Below, piece after piece: positions 1-10,308 of a DNA stretch of 64,000 nt. Under the pieces are notes generated by a model, which was not told the origin of the DNA, ran no database searches, and worked only from the letters and a program-made list of their open reading frames with translations. Each line of letters opens with the position of its first letter. Positions within the stretch are counted from its first letter, which is position 1. Origin of the DNA: Tetrapyrgos nigripes (taxonomy: Eukaryota; Basidiomycota; Agaricomycetes; Agaricales; Campanellaceae); assembly GCA_013368315.1 (NCBI GenBank), contig JAACJM010000327.1:1-64000 (forward strand), read 5' to 3'. Position numbers and translations under genes: made by a program.

Positions 1-528
1 TCAAGTCTTCTCACCAGTACACCCCTTCCTCGTGAGTATCATCATCATCTTGTTTCCGGAATCCATCTTTTACACTACTAACACCCTGCTTCTCTCTGCC
101 TGCGACGCGTCAAACTCGATGACTGCGTCGCAGGTTCGTTTTTCCAAAGCCATTCACAAATAAATCGGACCCAAACCTTGGTCTACCAGCTTAAGTATGA
201 AAGGAAGGAATGCTAAGGTCAGCGCTGCTGGTGCTACCTTTCGCCAACTCATTTACTCTAGGTATTACTTCTCCTAATCACTCTGCCCAAAACCACCTCC
301 AAGTTGTCGCTCAGATCTCTGTAAGCAATTCGAGCCCTCTCATCATGTCTCAGCTGACCAGGTCCCTTGTCTAAAAGCACCCATGACTCGGCGTTGTAAC
401 AGCAACATGAAGGACTCAGTGTCTTTCTCTCTGACTTCGAGAACCGAATCATCCTCTTTGGCAATTCTCAGCTTAGCACTCATGTATACGTATCTGCATC
501 GATTCAATAAAATTGAACTACTACTACA
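1..528. other. Left edge, no gene supported
   Basis: Short open frames exist on both strands but none has a recognisable domain or consistent splice pattern. The right part is probably the 3' flank of the WD40 gene that reads leftwards and ends near 529. A gene cut by the window edge cannot be excluded. Confidence 0.4.
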
Positions 529-2094
529 TCAAAAGGCTGAAGCACTGGCTGGTGATGTCTCCCTCTGCATAGCTACACCCGACAACCTTGTCTCAGGTGC
601 CTTCATGTGTGTAGCCAAGGAAGTGGTCAAGGTGGGCATCACAGCTGATAGTGATCCGGTCGTCTCTAAGACGGCGCGCACTAACGCAGTCTGTGCTTCC
701 CCAGGACCACCCTCTGCCCGCAAACTTCGACCCCACCCTGTGGCTGTGACGGAGCCACCGTAATTCTGATAAATTGCTATGCTAGCAGCTATCAGAATCA
801 GAGCTTGCACCATCCAGCCGAGACCGCGAAGCGCTGCGTGGATACGTCCGGAATCGAACCTGCCTACCCTGGTTTTCTTGCAGATGAAGATGGTGGTCTC
901 GAGCTCCGAGGTTCCCAGCTCTCCAGCGGCAATGTATTCTGTTCCATTCAAAGTAAATGTCTGGCAAGGACCGTCAAAACCAAGCTGCAGGTGAATTCTG
1001 AATGATGTCTCGTACCGTAAGTCCATGTATCCTCGATTTCGTCCCTGTGGACAGGGTCTGGAGAAGTTCTCCGCTCCGTCTATCGAACACGTAGACGTTG
1101 CCGTGGTCACTGCCGCTGACGATCACCTTGCAGGACTCTCCAAAGGCGACCTGCTTAGGTCGTCCGGCCTTCCTCTCCCTTGGTACTTTGAAGTCCTGAA
1201 TTTTGGATCCATCAGTCATGCGATATAGGGTGCACCCGCTTGTTATATCGTCGATGCAATAGACTGTCTTGGTGGAATCGCAAGTTCCGTATCCTCTGTC
1301 CCGGCAAGTAAGTAAAGAAATAATCTTGAATGACTGACACATAACTCACATTCGCGTCCCGTGCACCAGCGACTGGTCGCTGCTCAAGCCATTTGCACCG
1401 TCCAACTTGTAGCTGAAGTCGATCAGTTTGGAGTCCGGCGTCCTCAAAATACACTCACATAGCATCATGCATCCCAAAGACAACCACATCTCTCCGGTTA
1501 TCAAACAACACAGACTTCGGAATACTGTTATTGACCTGTATTGCCCACTTGTCTTTGGAGACCTTCATTGTCGTAGGATCAACAACAAACAGCGCAACGA
1601 CACCTTCCCTATTCGTTGCTACTAGTCTGGTGGTTGAGGAGTCGTAAGCCAACGAGGTTACTTCGCTCGGCTGAGCCATTTCGATGCACGCAACCTCTTC
1701 ATAGCTCTATAGTTCTTCAGTGAGTAGACTCGTCCTTACAAAGAGAAGCTCCTTGCCTGATTATTACGAATCCAGAAGACTAGGTACCCGCTCCCGGTCC
1801 CATATATCAGTCCTTCCTCTAACGTGTCTTGCCTCTTGATCCACAGAACGGCCGTCGTGGCATCGCGGACTTCGTTACTCGAAATCTGCTTAACGATGGA
1901 CATCGTCTGCAGGTCCCATATGACTGTGCCGTCGTTAGCTGTGTATAGGTCCATGTCAAGATTTCTGCTAACTATTGAGATTTGGAGCACTTACCACCGC
2001 TAGCAAGGTATCTCCCGTCCTCTGTGACTGCCATACACTGGATGGTTCCAGTATGTCCTTTGAGAGTGTGATCGAGTTGGTAAGTCAGCATCAT
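529..2094 (-). CDS. WD40-repeat protein with C-terminal membrane segment
   Basis: The start is placed at the double ATG at 2094, giving MMLTYQLDHTLKGHTGTIQ, a typical WD40 opening. The next exon (about 1955-1740) has a repeat with VIWDLQTM, and a third (about 1710-1455) has the frame LAYDSSTTRLVATN. Further blades follow, for example SGSDHGNVYVFDRRSGELL near 1100. A first intron follows LASG and the junction near 1740-1695 restores the frame. WD40 proteins form beta-propeller scaffolds for protein binding. Near the C-terminus a hydrophobic stretch beginning WMVQALILIAAS suggests a tail anchor, followed by a tail of about 85 residues. The family assignment is firm; the tail, the last exon and the partner are not, and an unrecognised intron in the 3' part could change the end. 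Confidence 0.75.
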
Positions 2095-2362
2095 AGTGAT
2101 TTGTCCCTATACACTGATTTGAGAGACATTTATACTTCAGGCCTCAGACCTTATTATCTTTAACTCACAATAAGGTCGAAGCGTCAGCTTTCGCTGGCAT
2201 CATCGCTTTTCGGTTCTTGCTTTTTGTCTTCGGATTTCCTTATTTGGTAACTGAATAGCATCCAGGACGAGAAATGACAATAGTAGCTTGGACGTCGCTT
2301 TGGACTCACAAAACAATAGAGTCCCCGCTATATACCTCAGGACTCACATCGACTCAACTTCA

Positions 2363-3104
2363 ATGCCTCCCACTGTCAGAGTCCGTTCTCGTGCCTCCCC
2401 GCGTCCACGCCCTCCCGCAGCTATTCTTCTACTTTCTGACACCGATGTCTTCCCTTCACCGAGGCGACTCACACTTGCCGAAGAAGACCCCTGCGACACG
2501 ATCCCACAAGCCGACCGTCATCATCCATACCGTCGTCGCCGCAGCCGAGTTCATTTTCTCATCACTAACTCAGAGCAGTGCCCTCCATCCAGCTCCGGCC
2601 TCGGAAACCCGTTTCCAATGCCAGTCCCAGCCCAGGCAGAGCCTGCACCAATCACTGCTATACCATCCAACACACCCACAATTTCCAATCCAAGCTCTGA
2701 TGGTGTCCGAAAAATCACACACGCCTGCCCTCCAAGAGCCGCATCTTTCGGCAGACACCAGCTGCTGAAGAGCTTTGCACATCCACTCGAAATCTCCCAA
2801 AAGTTTGAGGTAGGCACACCATCAGAGTCTAGCCTGTCTGTTCTTACTTACCGTATCCAGGCATGTGTTGTTAAGGCTGCACGGGATCTCCCAGCCGCTT
2901 CCTACGATTCCCAGTCAGAGAGAGACCTCGAACCTGTCCGACAGAAGGTATATCTTCTGTTTCTTCATTACTCTCAAGCTGACTGCGAGTTAGATTCTGA
3001 AAGAGTGGAAAGTCTTTTTGGACAATTACGAGGATCACTGGCCGATGAAATACCTTCTCATGATTGAGTGTAAGCAGAAGCCAAAAGCAAAGAGAAAGAC
3101 CTAG
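2363..3104 (+). CDS. Unrecognised three-exon protein
   Basis: Starting at ATG 2363 the protein opens MPPTVRVRSRASPRPRPP, a Pro/Arg/Ser-rich and probably disordered N-terminal half. Two introns can be read: about 2811-2861 (donor after the codons for SQKFE) and about 2948-3009. Splicing them gives a more ordered C-terminal part with KAARDLPAASYDSQSERD, then WKVFLDNYEDHWPMKYLLMI, and a Lys-rich tail before TAG at 3102-3104. The aromatic, conserved-looking C-terminus appears only after removing the second intron, which supports it as a real gene. No known domain is recognised and no function is assigned. It is divergent to the WD40 gene, with about 270 bp between the two starts, so the two may share a promoter region. 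Confidence 0.55.
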
Positions 3105-4034
3105 TCACCGGCTTCAGCACTGGCGCCAATTTGAGGCTGGGCTTTGTACTAGCGTCAGCTGGGCTGTCGCTGGATATTTGATACCTGGAAACGACTAGTT
3201 TCCAACCATCTAGGATACTTATCTGTAAACAATAAGATTCCCAATGCAGTTTGAGCCATTAAATTCCCATCGTATCCCAGTAAAGTTTTGGTCCTTGTAT
3301 TTATCGAGATTACCATTGCGTATGCCATACTCGGAATATTAATATATCCAAACGAATTTCAGTCACTACAATTCTTTGGGAATGCGGACTAATTTGACAC
3401 GAATGAACACAAAATGTATTCGAGTACATTTGCCCATTGATTTCTTTTGGGCTCAAACCTTTTGTTTCTGATATGGTTTCTGGCAGACTTATACTGATCA
3501 GGATATTTCACCTTTTCTATCTAACTTTCGCCTGCCTAACATTCATTCCTGCGCGGCGTGCTGATACCGCTGCTACTTTCATATCCCCCATGTCATTGTC
3601 GTTGTCCTTCGAGCCCTCCCCCGCTTTCTTTCTGACCCGCCTCTATGACCAGCCACATGTTCTCAATGACATCAACGCTACTTGCTTAGCACTGCAAAAC
3701 GGAATTTACACTAACACGTATTTACCAATGTCTCATTTCCCCACTTACCTCCAAGACGACGTGTCGCGTCATCGTCGTTTCGCTCTCTTGCCCTTTTTTT
3801 ATGCTCTACTCTCACGCCCCCACCCCCCTACCCACTGTTCTGCTCAAATATGTGGGCGTCCCATTCATCCCCTTCTTATTGCTTGTTCTTCAAATCTCCC
3901 TTCGTGTAGAAATTCATCCAGGATCCACACGTTTCTGACTTGCCTGCCCTTCTACCAGTAGTAATTCCTTGCAATGTTCTACGCAGCACATTTATTGCAT
4001 ATGTATGTACATACTCTACCCTCAGCGGCGGCCT
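3105..4034. other. Intergenic, no gene supported
   Basis: A long open frame (3437-3961, +) is low-complexity, rich in Phe, Leu and Pro, and has no domain or splice support. I see AT-rich intergenic DNA only. Confidence 0.5.
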
Positions 4035-4240
4035 GCAGAAGTAAAAGGCCGATAAAAAAGTACTTCGGTAAGTAAAAGTCCAAAAGTACGCAGAAAAAGT
4101 CCCGAAAAAGTCCTCGGGTAAGTCAAAGGCTGTAAAAGGCCGGTAAAAAAAAGTACTTCGGTAAGTAAAAGTCCCAAAAAAGTACTCCAAAAAAAGTCCC
4201 GAAAAAGTCCTCTCCTGAAAAAGCGACGAAAAGTCTTCGG
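4035..4240. repeat. Two-unit tandem repeat built on AAAAGT
   Basis: Two units of about 95-105 bp lie head to tail. Each contains GTAAAAGGCC, then AGTACTTCGGTAAGTAAAAG, then AAAAGTCCCGAAAAAGTCCT. The short word AAAAGTC recurs many times in one orientation. Such subterminal word clusters are common near the ends of DNA transposons, so this may be a decayed element end, but no terminal inverted repeat was found for it. Confidence 0.6.
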
Positions 4241-4339
4241 AAGTCCGGAAAAGTCCACTTGTATTTTTGCTGATGCTGAAGGATACGACGATATTTAATT
4301 AGGTGTACTAAGTGATAAGTAGATGTACTATTCTATGTA

Positions 4340-4489
4340 TATGTACATATATACCCGTGAACCCACGGGTTTTGCTCTGGACCCGTATGCCCCGTCGTTA
4401 CCCTTGACCCGTGAAGGCGGGGACGGGAATCGACGGGTACGGGGACGGATCAGAATTTTTTCCCCGCGGGATCCCCGTGCTGTTCCCTA
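4340..4489. repeat. CCCGTGGG/ACGGGT-rich repeat remnant
   Basis: Dense copies of ACCCGT and its complement ACGGGT, including a short inverted pair ACCCGTGAACCCACGGGT, lie directly left of the duplicated peroxygenase unit. The same words recur at 62210-62520. Probably the end of a decayed DNA transposon; the element type is inferred from word composition only. Confidence 0.45.
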
Positions 4490-4769
4490 GCTGCATCTTT
4501 GTGTTCCTTTTCCAATATCTCTTTGTACATTGCTTCTTTCTCCTACAAATACTGTCTTCGTTCGGTAGAGAAAAACGCGTTTTTCTCCCACGGCCCCAGC
4601 GAGCCCTAGTGTAGTGCAGATTCCGTAGAAATTAGAATACCATTGTGCTTGTCAATACTGTCTCAATGCCATCTCGTTTGCATCCCGTTGCTGACCGAGG
4701 ACGGCCTATTAGGGCCTTACTCCTCATATACTACTATGTCATGACCAGCAGTCTCGTCACACTTCTTTT

Positions 4770-4904
4770 TGCAACGTTTGGGAGCTACGCCTTAACAGAA
4801 TGTCAGATTCTCGTCATGTCACTTTGGAAGAAAAGGCTGCCATTTTTTTGTATGGGTGCCGCACTGGGCTATCGATCAGACACATAGGGGAACGCTTTCA
4901 GTGA
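4770..4904 (+). pseudogene. HARBI1-like transposase N-terminal fragment
   Basis: A frame reading LFCNVWELRLNR, then MSDSRHVTLEEKAAIFLYG, then GLSIRHIGERFQ, ends at TGA 4902. The pattern V-(T/S)-LEE-x-x-AIFLY followed by G-L-S-x-R-H-x-x-ERFQ is typical of the segment preceding the DDE nuclease domain in fungal and animal Harbinger transposases. In intact proteins the motif continues with a Ser-rich RSN-type stretch; here the frame stops immediately. No DDE catalytic domain is present, so the fragment cannot encode an active transposase. Confidence 0.7.
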
Positions 4905-5236
4905 GACGTCATTTTATTCTTTTTGCCACTGCGGGACTTTCTAGTTTTGGGTTTTGCTTGCGCAGCCGTCGTCGTGTTTTCTTCAAGAACTTTTGAAGTG
5001 GTCTTGGGGCCACGACGACCGGATGTGCATTTAGCACCAGAGCCATCTTTTTCTACACGAGAAGTGTCGGGATCACCGGAATGAAGAGTCGAAGGAGCAT
5101 TTTCTCTTGTTGCCTTGGCGCTACTACGAGTCTGGTGTTGGGCAGTGGCAGGGGACTGGGTAGGTGTGTCATTGGCTGCATTGACCGGTTTCGGCCCTAA
5201 TTTGAGTCGTAATTTGAGTACAGGAAGGTCTGGCAT
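4898..5236 (-). CDS. Basic Ser/Thr/Lys-rich protein inside the TIR element
   Basis: A 112-codon frame opens MPDLPVLKLRLKLGPKPV, runs through a Thr/Ala/Ser-rich stretch, and ends with clusters of Lys and Arg (RKSRSGKKNKM). A GRRGPK segment resembles a weak AT-hook-like basic patch. It lies wholly inside the transposon and converges on the transposase fragment, overlapping it by a few bases. PIF/Harbinger elements usually carry a second gene for a Myb/SANT-type DNA-binding partner. This may be the remaining N-terminal portion of such a gene, but no SANT helix is visible, so that is inference. Confidence 0.4.
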   Translation of the reverse strand: MPDLPVLKLRLKLGPKPVNAANDTPTQSPATAQHQTRSSAKATRENAPSTLHSGDPDTSRVEKDGSGAKCTSGRRGPKTTSKVLEENTTTAAQAKPKTRKSRSGKKNKMTSH

Positions 5237-5798
5237 TGATTAGAGATATGTACAAGTAGAGAGAGTAGGGGTAATGAACGTATAATACGGTACTGACGCG
5301 ATACAGGCTATCTCGAGGATTTTGTGAAGCGTGGGAGAAAAACGCGTTTTTCTCTACCGAACGAAGGCTAAGTATTCTATCCTATTTACTGAACAGTGAA
5401 TTTTTACTGTTAACGTTGCTATCCGAAACTTCAAGCAACTTGAAGGGGCCTCGTAATTTATAATTGCCATGCGAAGCAGTGGCCCCTTACCCCAGTAAGA
5501 ATTCAAGTCTGACAGAGCCAGGACAGAGCTGCGTAATGCGAGTTGACAACACCTGCAGCTTTACTGCGTCTGAAACTCATGGGCTGAACTAAATAACATA
5601 CGATGATAATACTAATGAAGGACGTATTACAAGATGCGTAGATAATAAGAGTCTAAGTAGCAAACTGGAAGATATGGATGGACGGGGATGAAAGAATGTC
5701 CCTTCATAGTATGTACCAATGCTTGGACATCTGGAATTCACCACAGGCTTGAAGCAGTGAATCTCCTAGCCATCACCCGACCGAAATTACTGCAAGGA

Positions 5799-6852
5799 TC
5801 AAAACCCACCGAAAATGACCAACTGCTGCGCTCCAGGATAAGTCCCATTATTAGGTCCCGGCCAGTTGGAAACGTCCATGATAGCCTGAGTAAGAGGTCG
5901 AATAGTGTCAACGTCAATCACATCCTCTGGTCTCTTCCATCCATCAGGCATACGTTCTTCACGCATAAGAGTATCCACAACGCTACAGTAAGTTGTAAAA
6001 GATACCAGTCAGACCAATCTCGTCCGACTAGAACGGTTTGACACTCACCTCTTCTTTGCAACTCCCGTCTTCGGGTCTCCCAGAATACTCAATATCAACG
6101 CACTCGCCGCAGATCTTGCGAACAATGATGTAGCATCATTCACCAGCTCTGGATTATTGGCAATACTGTGGTTCAATCGAGCATCCTGGACTTGCGCCTG
6201 CGAAGTGACGTTGTAGTAATCCACCCCAGGATTGGAAGAAGCCATAGTCTGATAAACTGTCTCGTTGAAGGGGAGGTTCGTGTTATTCGGAGCGAAAAAG
6301 GCGTCAGGACGAGTGAGAAAGGTGTCCATTTCGATGTATCCGCGTCTAAGAGGGTCCACCCAACTAGACTCAGAGACCCAACAACAATCTAGGAAGAGCA
6401 GAAAACTTACAAATTCAAGTCATCCAAGTTGAAGGAATCAATATTAGGCGATGTGAGCAGTCCGTATTTCCCCGTGAGCCTGAAGAAGTTGGGACCGACG
6501 TTGAAGCCCTCTTCCAAGATGAACCAAACGAGTCAGTGTTGTTAGCAGAGCATCCCAAAAATTGAACAAACCTCGACCGCCCTTCACAATATCTGGGATT
6601 GTGACATTCTTGCCGCTTCGAGGTACATAACCATGGTTGGCCAACCTAGAAAAGCGTGTAAGTCTTACGTCCTCCGAAGAGTAAAGCAATAGACATAACC
6701 CACACGTTCAAAAATGGACAGGGAGAACGGACGTCTCCTTCACCAGGAGCCTGGAAATGGTGGCTCTCAGTCTGGTTCTGATAGGGCGAAACCATTGCCA
6801 CGATTCCCTCAAAGATGACGAAGAAGGAAAATAGTCGTATAAGACCAAACAT
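5799..6852 (-). CDS. Heme-thiolate peroxygenase, copy A (degenerating)
   Basis: Start at 6852 gives MFGLIRLFSFF and a hydrophobic signal peptide. The heme-ligand motif SPCPFLN is next, then across an intron LANHGYVPRSGKN, then FNVGPNFF and an acidic motif EMDTFLTRPDAF. The last exon ends QQLVIFGGF before TGA at 5799. This order (PCP, NHGY.PR, E-x-D, short length of about 260 residues) defines the short unspecific peroxygenase / chloroperoxidase superfamily: secreted enzymes that use hydrogen peroxide to insert oxygen into organic substrates. Four introns can be read. Relative to copy B the Ser of E-x-D-x-S is Phe, and about 85 bp of promoter with the TATA box is missing. The coding frame is still open. 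Expression is doubtful. Confidence 0.85.
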
Positions 6853-6979
6853 GTCGACCGAATAAGATAGTTTGAAATTGACAACGCCAAACCGCCAAAT
6901 CCATCTACTCCAGCGAAAACCCCAGCAGATTGCGGACAGTGAGTCCGACACTGTCCGAAACAATGAGGGTAGACGTCCC

Positions 6980-7480
6980 GTTTAGCCTTGGTTGCAGTTT
7001 GACGGCTTCACCCGCGATGACTCGGATGATTCGGAGGCCTCCGCAAATAGCAAGCGGAGCCTCATCCGATACCCCTCTCTCAAACATCCATTCATCATTT
7101 CATTTATGTTTCCGATTGATTTGTTTCAACATTTTCCAAGGATCGGTTGCGGCGGGTGCTGTGGTTTGCAGCGGAGGCTCGTCGTACACCAGTATGATCC
7201 GTCATATATATATGATTTGATTCATTGGCAATTATTCTTCAGTTCAAGTTTGACCCCAACCGCCTACGTATTTTTTTCTTCTGCCCACCCATCCCACCCT
7301 CTTTTAATAACACATATTACTACTACCAACATTTGTATGTATGTACGGCCCACACGCTCACTCACAATCTCTACATTTCGATGGGGGCGGTTGCCCTCAG
7401 TTTGGCCTATTACATACGAAGCGAAGCTTGTGAGTAAGGTGGAGGTGTTTAGCCTTGGTTGCAGTTTGACGTCTTCACCC
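6980..7480. repeat. Insert bounded by 34-bp direct repeats upstream of copy A
   Basis: A 34-bp sequence starting GTTTAGCCTTGGTTGCAGTT occurs at 6980-7013 and again at 7447-7480, but once only in the right duplication unit (about 9429-9462). Between the copies lie about 430 bp with no counterpart in the right unit, including an ATATATATAT stretch near 7206. No coding content was recognised. The arrangement fits an insertion with a long target duplication, or unequal recombination bringing in foreign upstream sequence. Confidence 0.65.
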
Positions 7481-8170
7481 GGACCCGCGATGATGAGCCG
7501 AGCGCTAGGACATAGACAAGACCGTCAACACTCATTGATTCTTCTACAGCAGTTCTAGCACTTACCGGTTAAGCATCCATGTATTAGTTACTGACTGTAG
7601 ATCCTTATCATGGCGGTCTTCTCTACTTTGCAGGTCTCCTGTAGAGCTAAAAAATATTCGTAGTCTATTCTTTATCACAATCTTTGGCTGCGTCTTTGTG
7701 TTCCTTTTCCAATATCTCTTTGTACATTGCTTCTTTCTGCTACAAATGCTGTATGTATTCTATGCTATTTACTGAACAGTGAATTTTTACTGTTAACGTT
7801 GTTATCCGAAACTTCAAGCAAGGGGCTTTGTAATTTGCCATGCGAAGCAGTGGCCCCTTACCCCAGTAAGAATTCAAGTCTGACAGAGCCAGGATGGCAG
7901 AGCTGCGCAATGCGAGTTGACAACGTCTGAAACTCATGGACTGAACTAAATAACATACGATGATAATACTAATGAAGGACGTATTACAAGATGCGTAGAT
8001 AATAAGAGTCTAAATAGCAAACTGGAAGATATGGATGGACGGGGATGAAAGAATGTCCCTTCATAATATGTACCAATGCTTGGACATCTGGAATTCACCA
8101 CAGGCTTGAAGCGGTGAATCTCCCAGCCATCACCCGACCGAAATTACTGCAAGGATCAAAAATTTTGGCA

Positions 8171-9221
8171 TCATCCACTGAAAATGACCAACTGCTGCGC
8201 TCCAGGATAAGTCCCATTATTAGGTCCCGGCCAGTTGGAAGCGTCCATGATAGCCTGAGTAAGAGGTTGAATAGTGTCAACGTCAATCACGTCCTCCGGT
8301 CTCTTCCATCCATCAGGCATACGTTCTTCACGCATAAGAGTATCCACAACGCTACAGTAAGTTGTAAAAGATGCCAGTCAGACCAATCTCGTCCGACTAG
8401 AACGGTTTGACACTCACCTCTTCTGTGCAATTCCCGTCTTCGGGTCTCCCAGAATACTCAATATCAACGCACTCGCCGCAGATCTTGCGAACAATGATGT
8501 AGCATCATTCACCAACTCTGGATTATTGGCAATACTGTGGTTCAATCGAGCGTCCTGAACTTGCGCTTGCGAAGTGACGTTGTAGTAATCCACCCCAGGA
8601 TTGGAAGAAGCCATAGTCTGATAAACTGTCTCGTTGAAGGGGAGGTTCGTGTTATTCGGAGCGAAAAAGGCGTCAGGACGAGTGAGAGAGGTGTCCATTT
8701 CGATGCATCCGCGTCTAAGAGGGTCCACACAATTAGACTCAGAGACCCAACAACAATCTAGGAAGAGCAGAAAACTTACAAATTCAAGTCATCCAAGTTG
8801 AAGGAATCAAGATTAGGCGATGTGAGCAGTCCTTTTTTCCCCGTGAGCCTGAAGAAGTTGGGACCGACGTTGAAGCCCTCTTCCAAGATGAACCAAACGA
8901 GTCAGTGTTGTTAGCAGAGCATCCCAAAAATTGAACAAACCTCGACCGCCCTTCACAATATCTGGGATTGTGACATTCTTGCCGCTTCGAGGTACATAAC
9001 CATGGTTGGCCAGCCTAGAAAAGCATGTAAGTCTTACGTCCTTGGAAGAGTAGAATAATAGACATAACCCACACGTTCAAAAATGGACACGGAGAACGGA
9101 CATCTCCTTCACCAGGAGCCTGGAAATGGTGGCTCTCAGTCTGGTTCTGATAGGGCGAAACCATTGCCACGATTCCCTCAAGGATGAGGAAGAAGGAAAA
9201 TAGTCGTATAAGACCAAACAT
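8171..9221 (-). CDS. Heme-thiolate peroxygenase, copy B
   Basis: Near-identical in layout to copy A: signal peptide after MFGLIRLFSFF, heme-thiolate motif SPCPFLN, NHGYVPRSGKN, GFNVGPNFF, then EMDTSLTRPDAFFAP and LPFNETVYQTMASSNPGVDY. The C-terminus reads QQLVIFSG before TGA at 8171. The Cys of PCP is the expected proximal heme ligand. Families with known structures have E-H-D-x-S (chloroperoxidase and short peroxygenases) or E-G-D-x-S (long peroxygenases); here the middle residue is Met. The substrate cannot be read from sequence. Secreted action outside the hypha is expected from the signal peptide. This copy has an intact promoter and is the better candidate for an expressed gene of the duplicated pair. 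Confidence 0.88.
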
Positions 9222-9307
9222 GTCGACCGAATAAGATAGTTTGAATGAAAGGCGAGAGGAAGATTAAAAACGATGAAGAACTGAAGAAATGTCGTCTCGC
9301 AAGCTGG

Positions 9308-9316
9308 TTCTTATAG
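9308..9316 (-). promoter_or_regulatory. TATA-like box of peroxygenase copy B
   Basis: On the minus strand the sequence GGGCTATAAGAACC lies about 90 bp upstream of the ATG at 9221. It falls inside the approximately 85-bp stretch that copy A has lost. Position and sequence match the box upstream of copy C. Confidence 0.5.
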
Positions 9317-9600
9317 CCCTTCATGGCACGGTGAAATTGACAGCGCCAAACCGCCAAATCCATCTACTCCAGCGAAAAGCTCAGCAGATTGCGGACAGTG
9401 AGTCCGAAACAACGAGGGTAGACGTCCCGTTTAGCCTTGGTTGCAATTTGACGGCTTCACTCGGACTCGCGATGATGCCAAGCCGAGCGCTAGGACATAG
9501 ACAAGACCGTCAACACTCATTGATTCTTCTACAGCAGTTCCAGCACTTACCAATAAGCATCCATGTATTAGTCACTGACTGTAGATCCTTATCATGGCGG

Positions 9601-10308
9601 GAAGCCCCAAATGCCCGAAACTCTTCAGAGTTGGTCTTAATTAGCATACTGGTTCGTATATAGATTTTTAGGCAAGATTCATATAGACCCCGGGTGGAAG
9701 GAAGGTAATTGCGGCTGCTTCACTGCGTGTTGATAAAGTATCCACCTTGGGACTATCGAAGTCTTTCAAAAGCTTTGTCTTCGATGCAGATAACGAGTCG
9801 TCGTTCGTCGAGCTGCTCTCCAAGGAGACATTGGGATAAACGAGTAGAATACCTCCGAAGGAGCTGGAAAGAAGGACGAGGAAGCTGAGAAACGGGCACA
9901 AAAAGTATCAGGTTGGAATACACGTACTAGCTCCATCCATGTTTGAGCCAACCAACTCTCTACCCTGTTCCCCTGCGATTGCGACCGGGATATTTCTATC
10001 GAAGAATGGGTTGCAAATTGAACAGGACCATGAAGCCTAGATAATGAGCCGTTTCAAGTAGTTGGCCATGGGAAGGCTTCAGAATAATTAGGTAGTGTGT
10101 TGGCCATCGCATCGTTTTTGGAGGCAAATGCCAAACTCGTGACTCGCAAAAAAGGGTCGCCACCCAAAATTGAAAAGACCTCAGAGTACTTGAACTCGGT
10201 ATTACTTATAGATATTTAAATACATAGCAAGTCTGAAACGTGTAGCTAAACTAGAGAAAAGAAAGGTTGACAGACTCGACACCGACATGAAAAGCCTCAT
10301 CCAGCTCT
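9601..10308. other. Spacer between peroxygenase genes
   Basis: A 77-codon minus-strand frame (9668-9901) opens with a hydrophobic leader MCPFLSFLVLLSS and could be a small secreted peptide, but it has no paralogue or splice support here. Nothing else recognised. Confidence 0.3.

Larger units (their letters stand above)
4556..5366. mobile_element. PIF/Harbinger-like DNA transposon, internally deleted
   Basis: Perfect 37-bp terminal inverted repeats lie at 4556-4592 and 5330-5366, beginning CTTCGTTCGGTAGAGAAAAA. Each end contains the 18-nt palindrome AGAAAAACGCGTTTTTCT. Inside are a fragment of a HARBI1-type transposase (4770-4904, +) and a convergent ORF for a basic protein (4898-5236, -). 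At about 0.8 kb the element is far too short to be autonomous. The second copy of the host duplication carries an uninterrupted sequence at the corresponding place (about 7745), which confirms the boundaries. Harbinger elements normally duplicate a 3-bp target; no clean duplication is visible, perhaps because of small changes at the junction. The superfamily call rests on the transposase fragment. Confidence 0.85.
4490..7616. repeat. Segmental duplication, left unit
   Basis: This unit opens with GCTGCATCTTTGTGTTCC and closes with GATCCTTATCATGGCGG. It matches the right unit at 7687-9600 through the 3' flank, the whole peroxygenase gene and its upstream region. It is longer because it holds the TIR element (4556-5366) and an insert bounded by 34-bp direct repeats upstream of the gene. 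It also lacks about 85 bp of the promoter present in the right unit. The high similarity, introns included, indicates a recent tandem duplication. Confidence 0.85.
7687..9600. repeat. Segmental duplication, right unit
   Basis: Second copy of the unit described at 4490-7616. It carries peroxygenase copy B and keeps the uninterrupted target site for the TIR element at about 7745 (TACAAATGCTGTATGTATTC). It also has a complete core promoter for its gene. Confidence 0.85.

Noticed and set aside
845..870. GGTTCGATTCC on the minus strand resembling a tRNA B-box
   Set aside because: The flanking bases do not form a T-stem and the sequence lies in the coding frame of the WD40 gene.
3437..3961. Long plus-strand open frame
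   Set aside because: Low-complexity composition, no domain, no splice signals and no paralogue.
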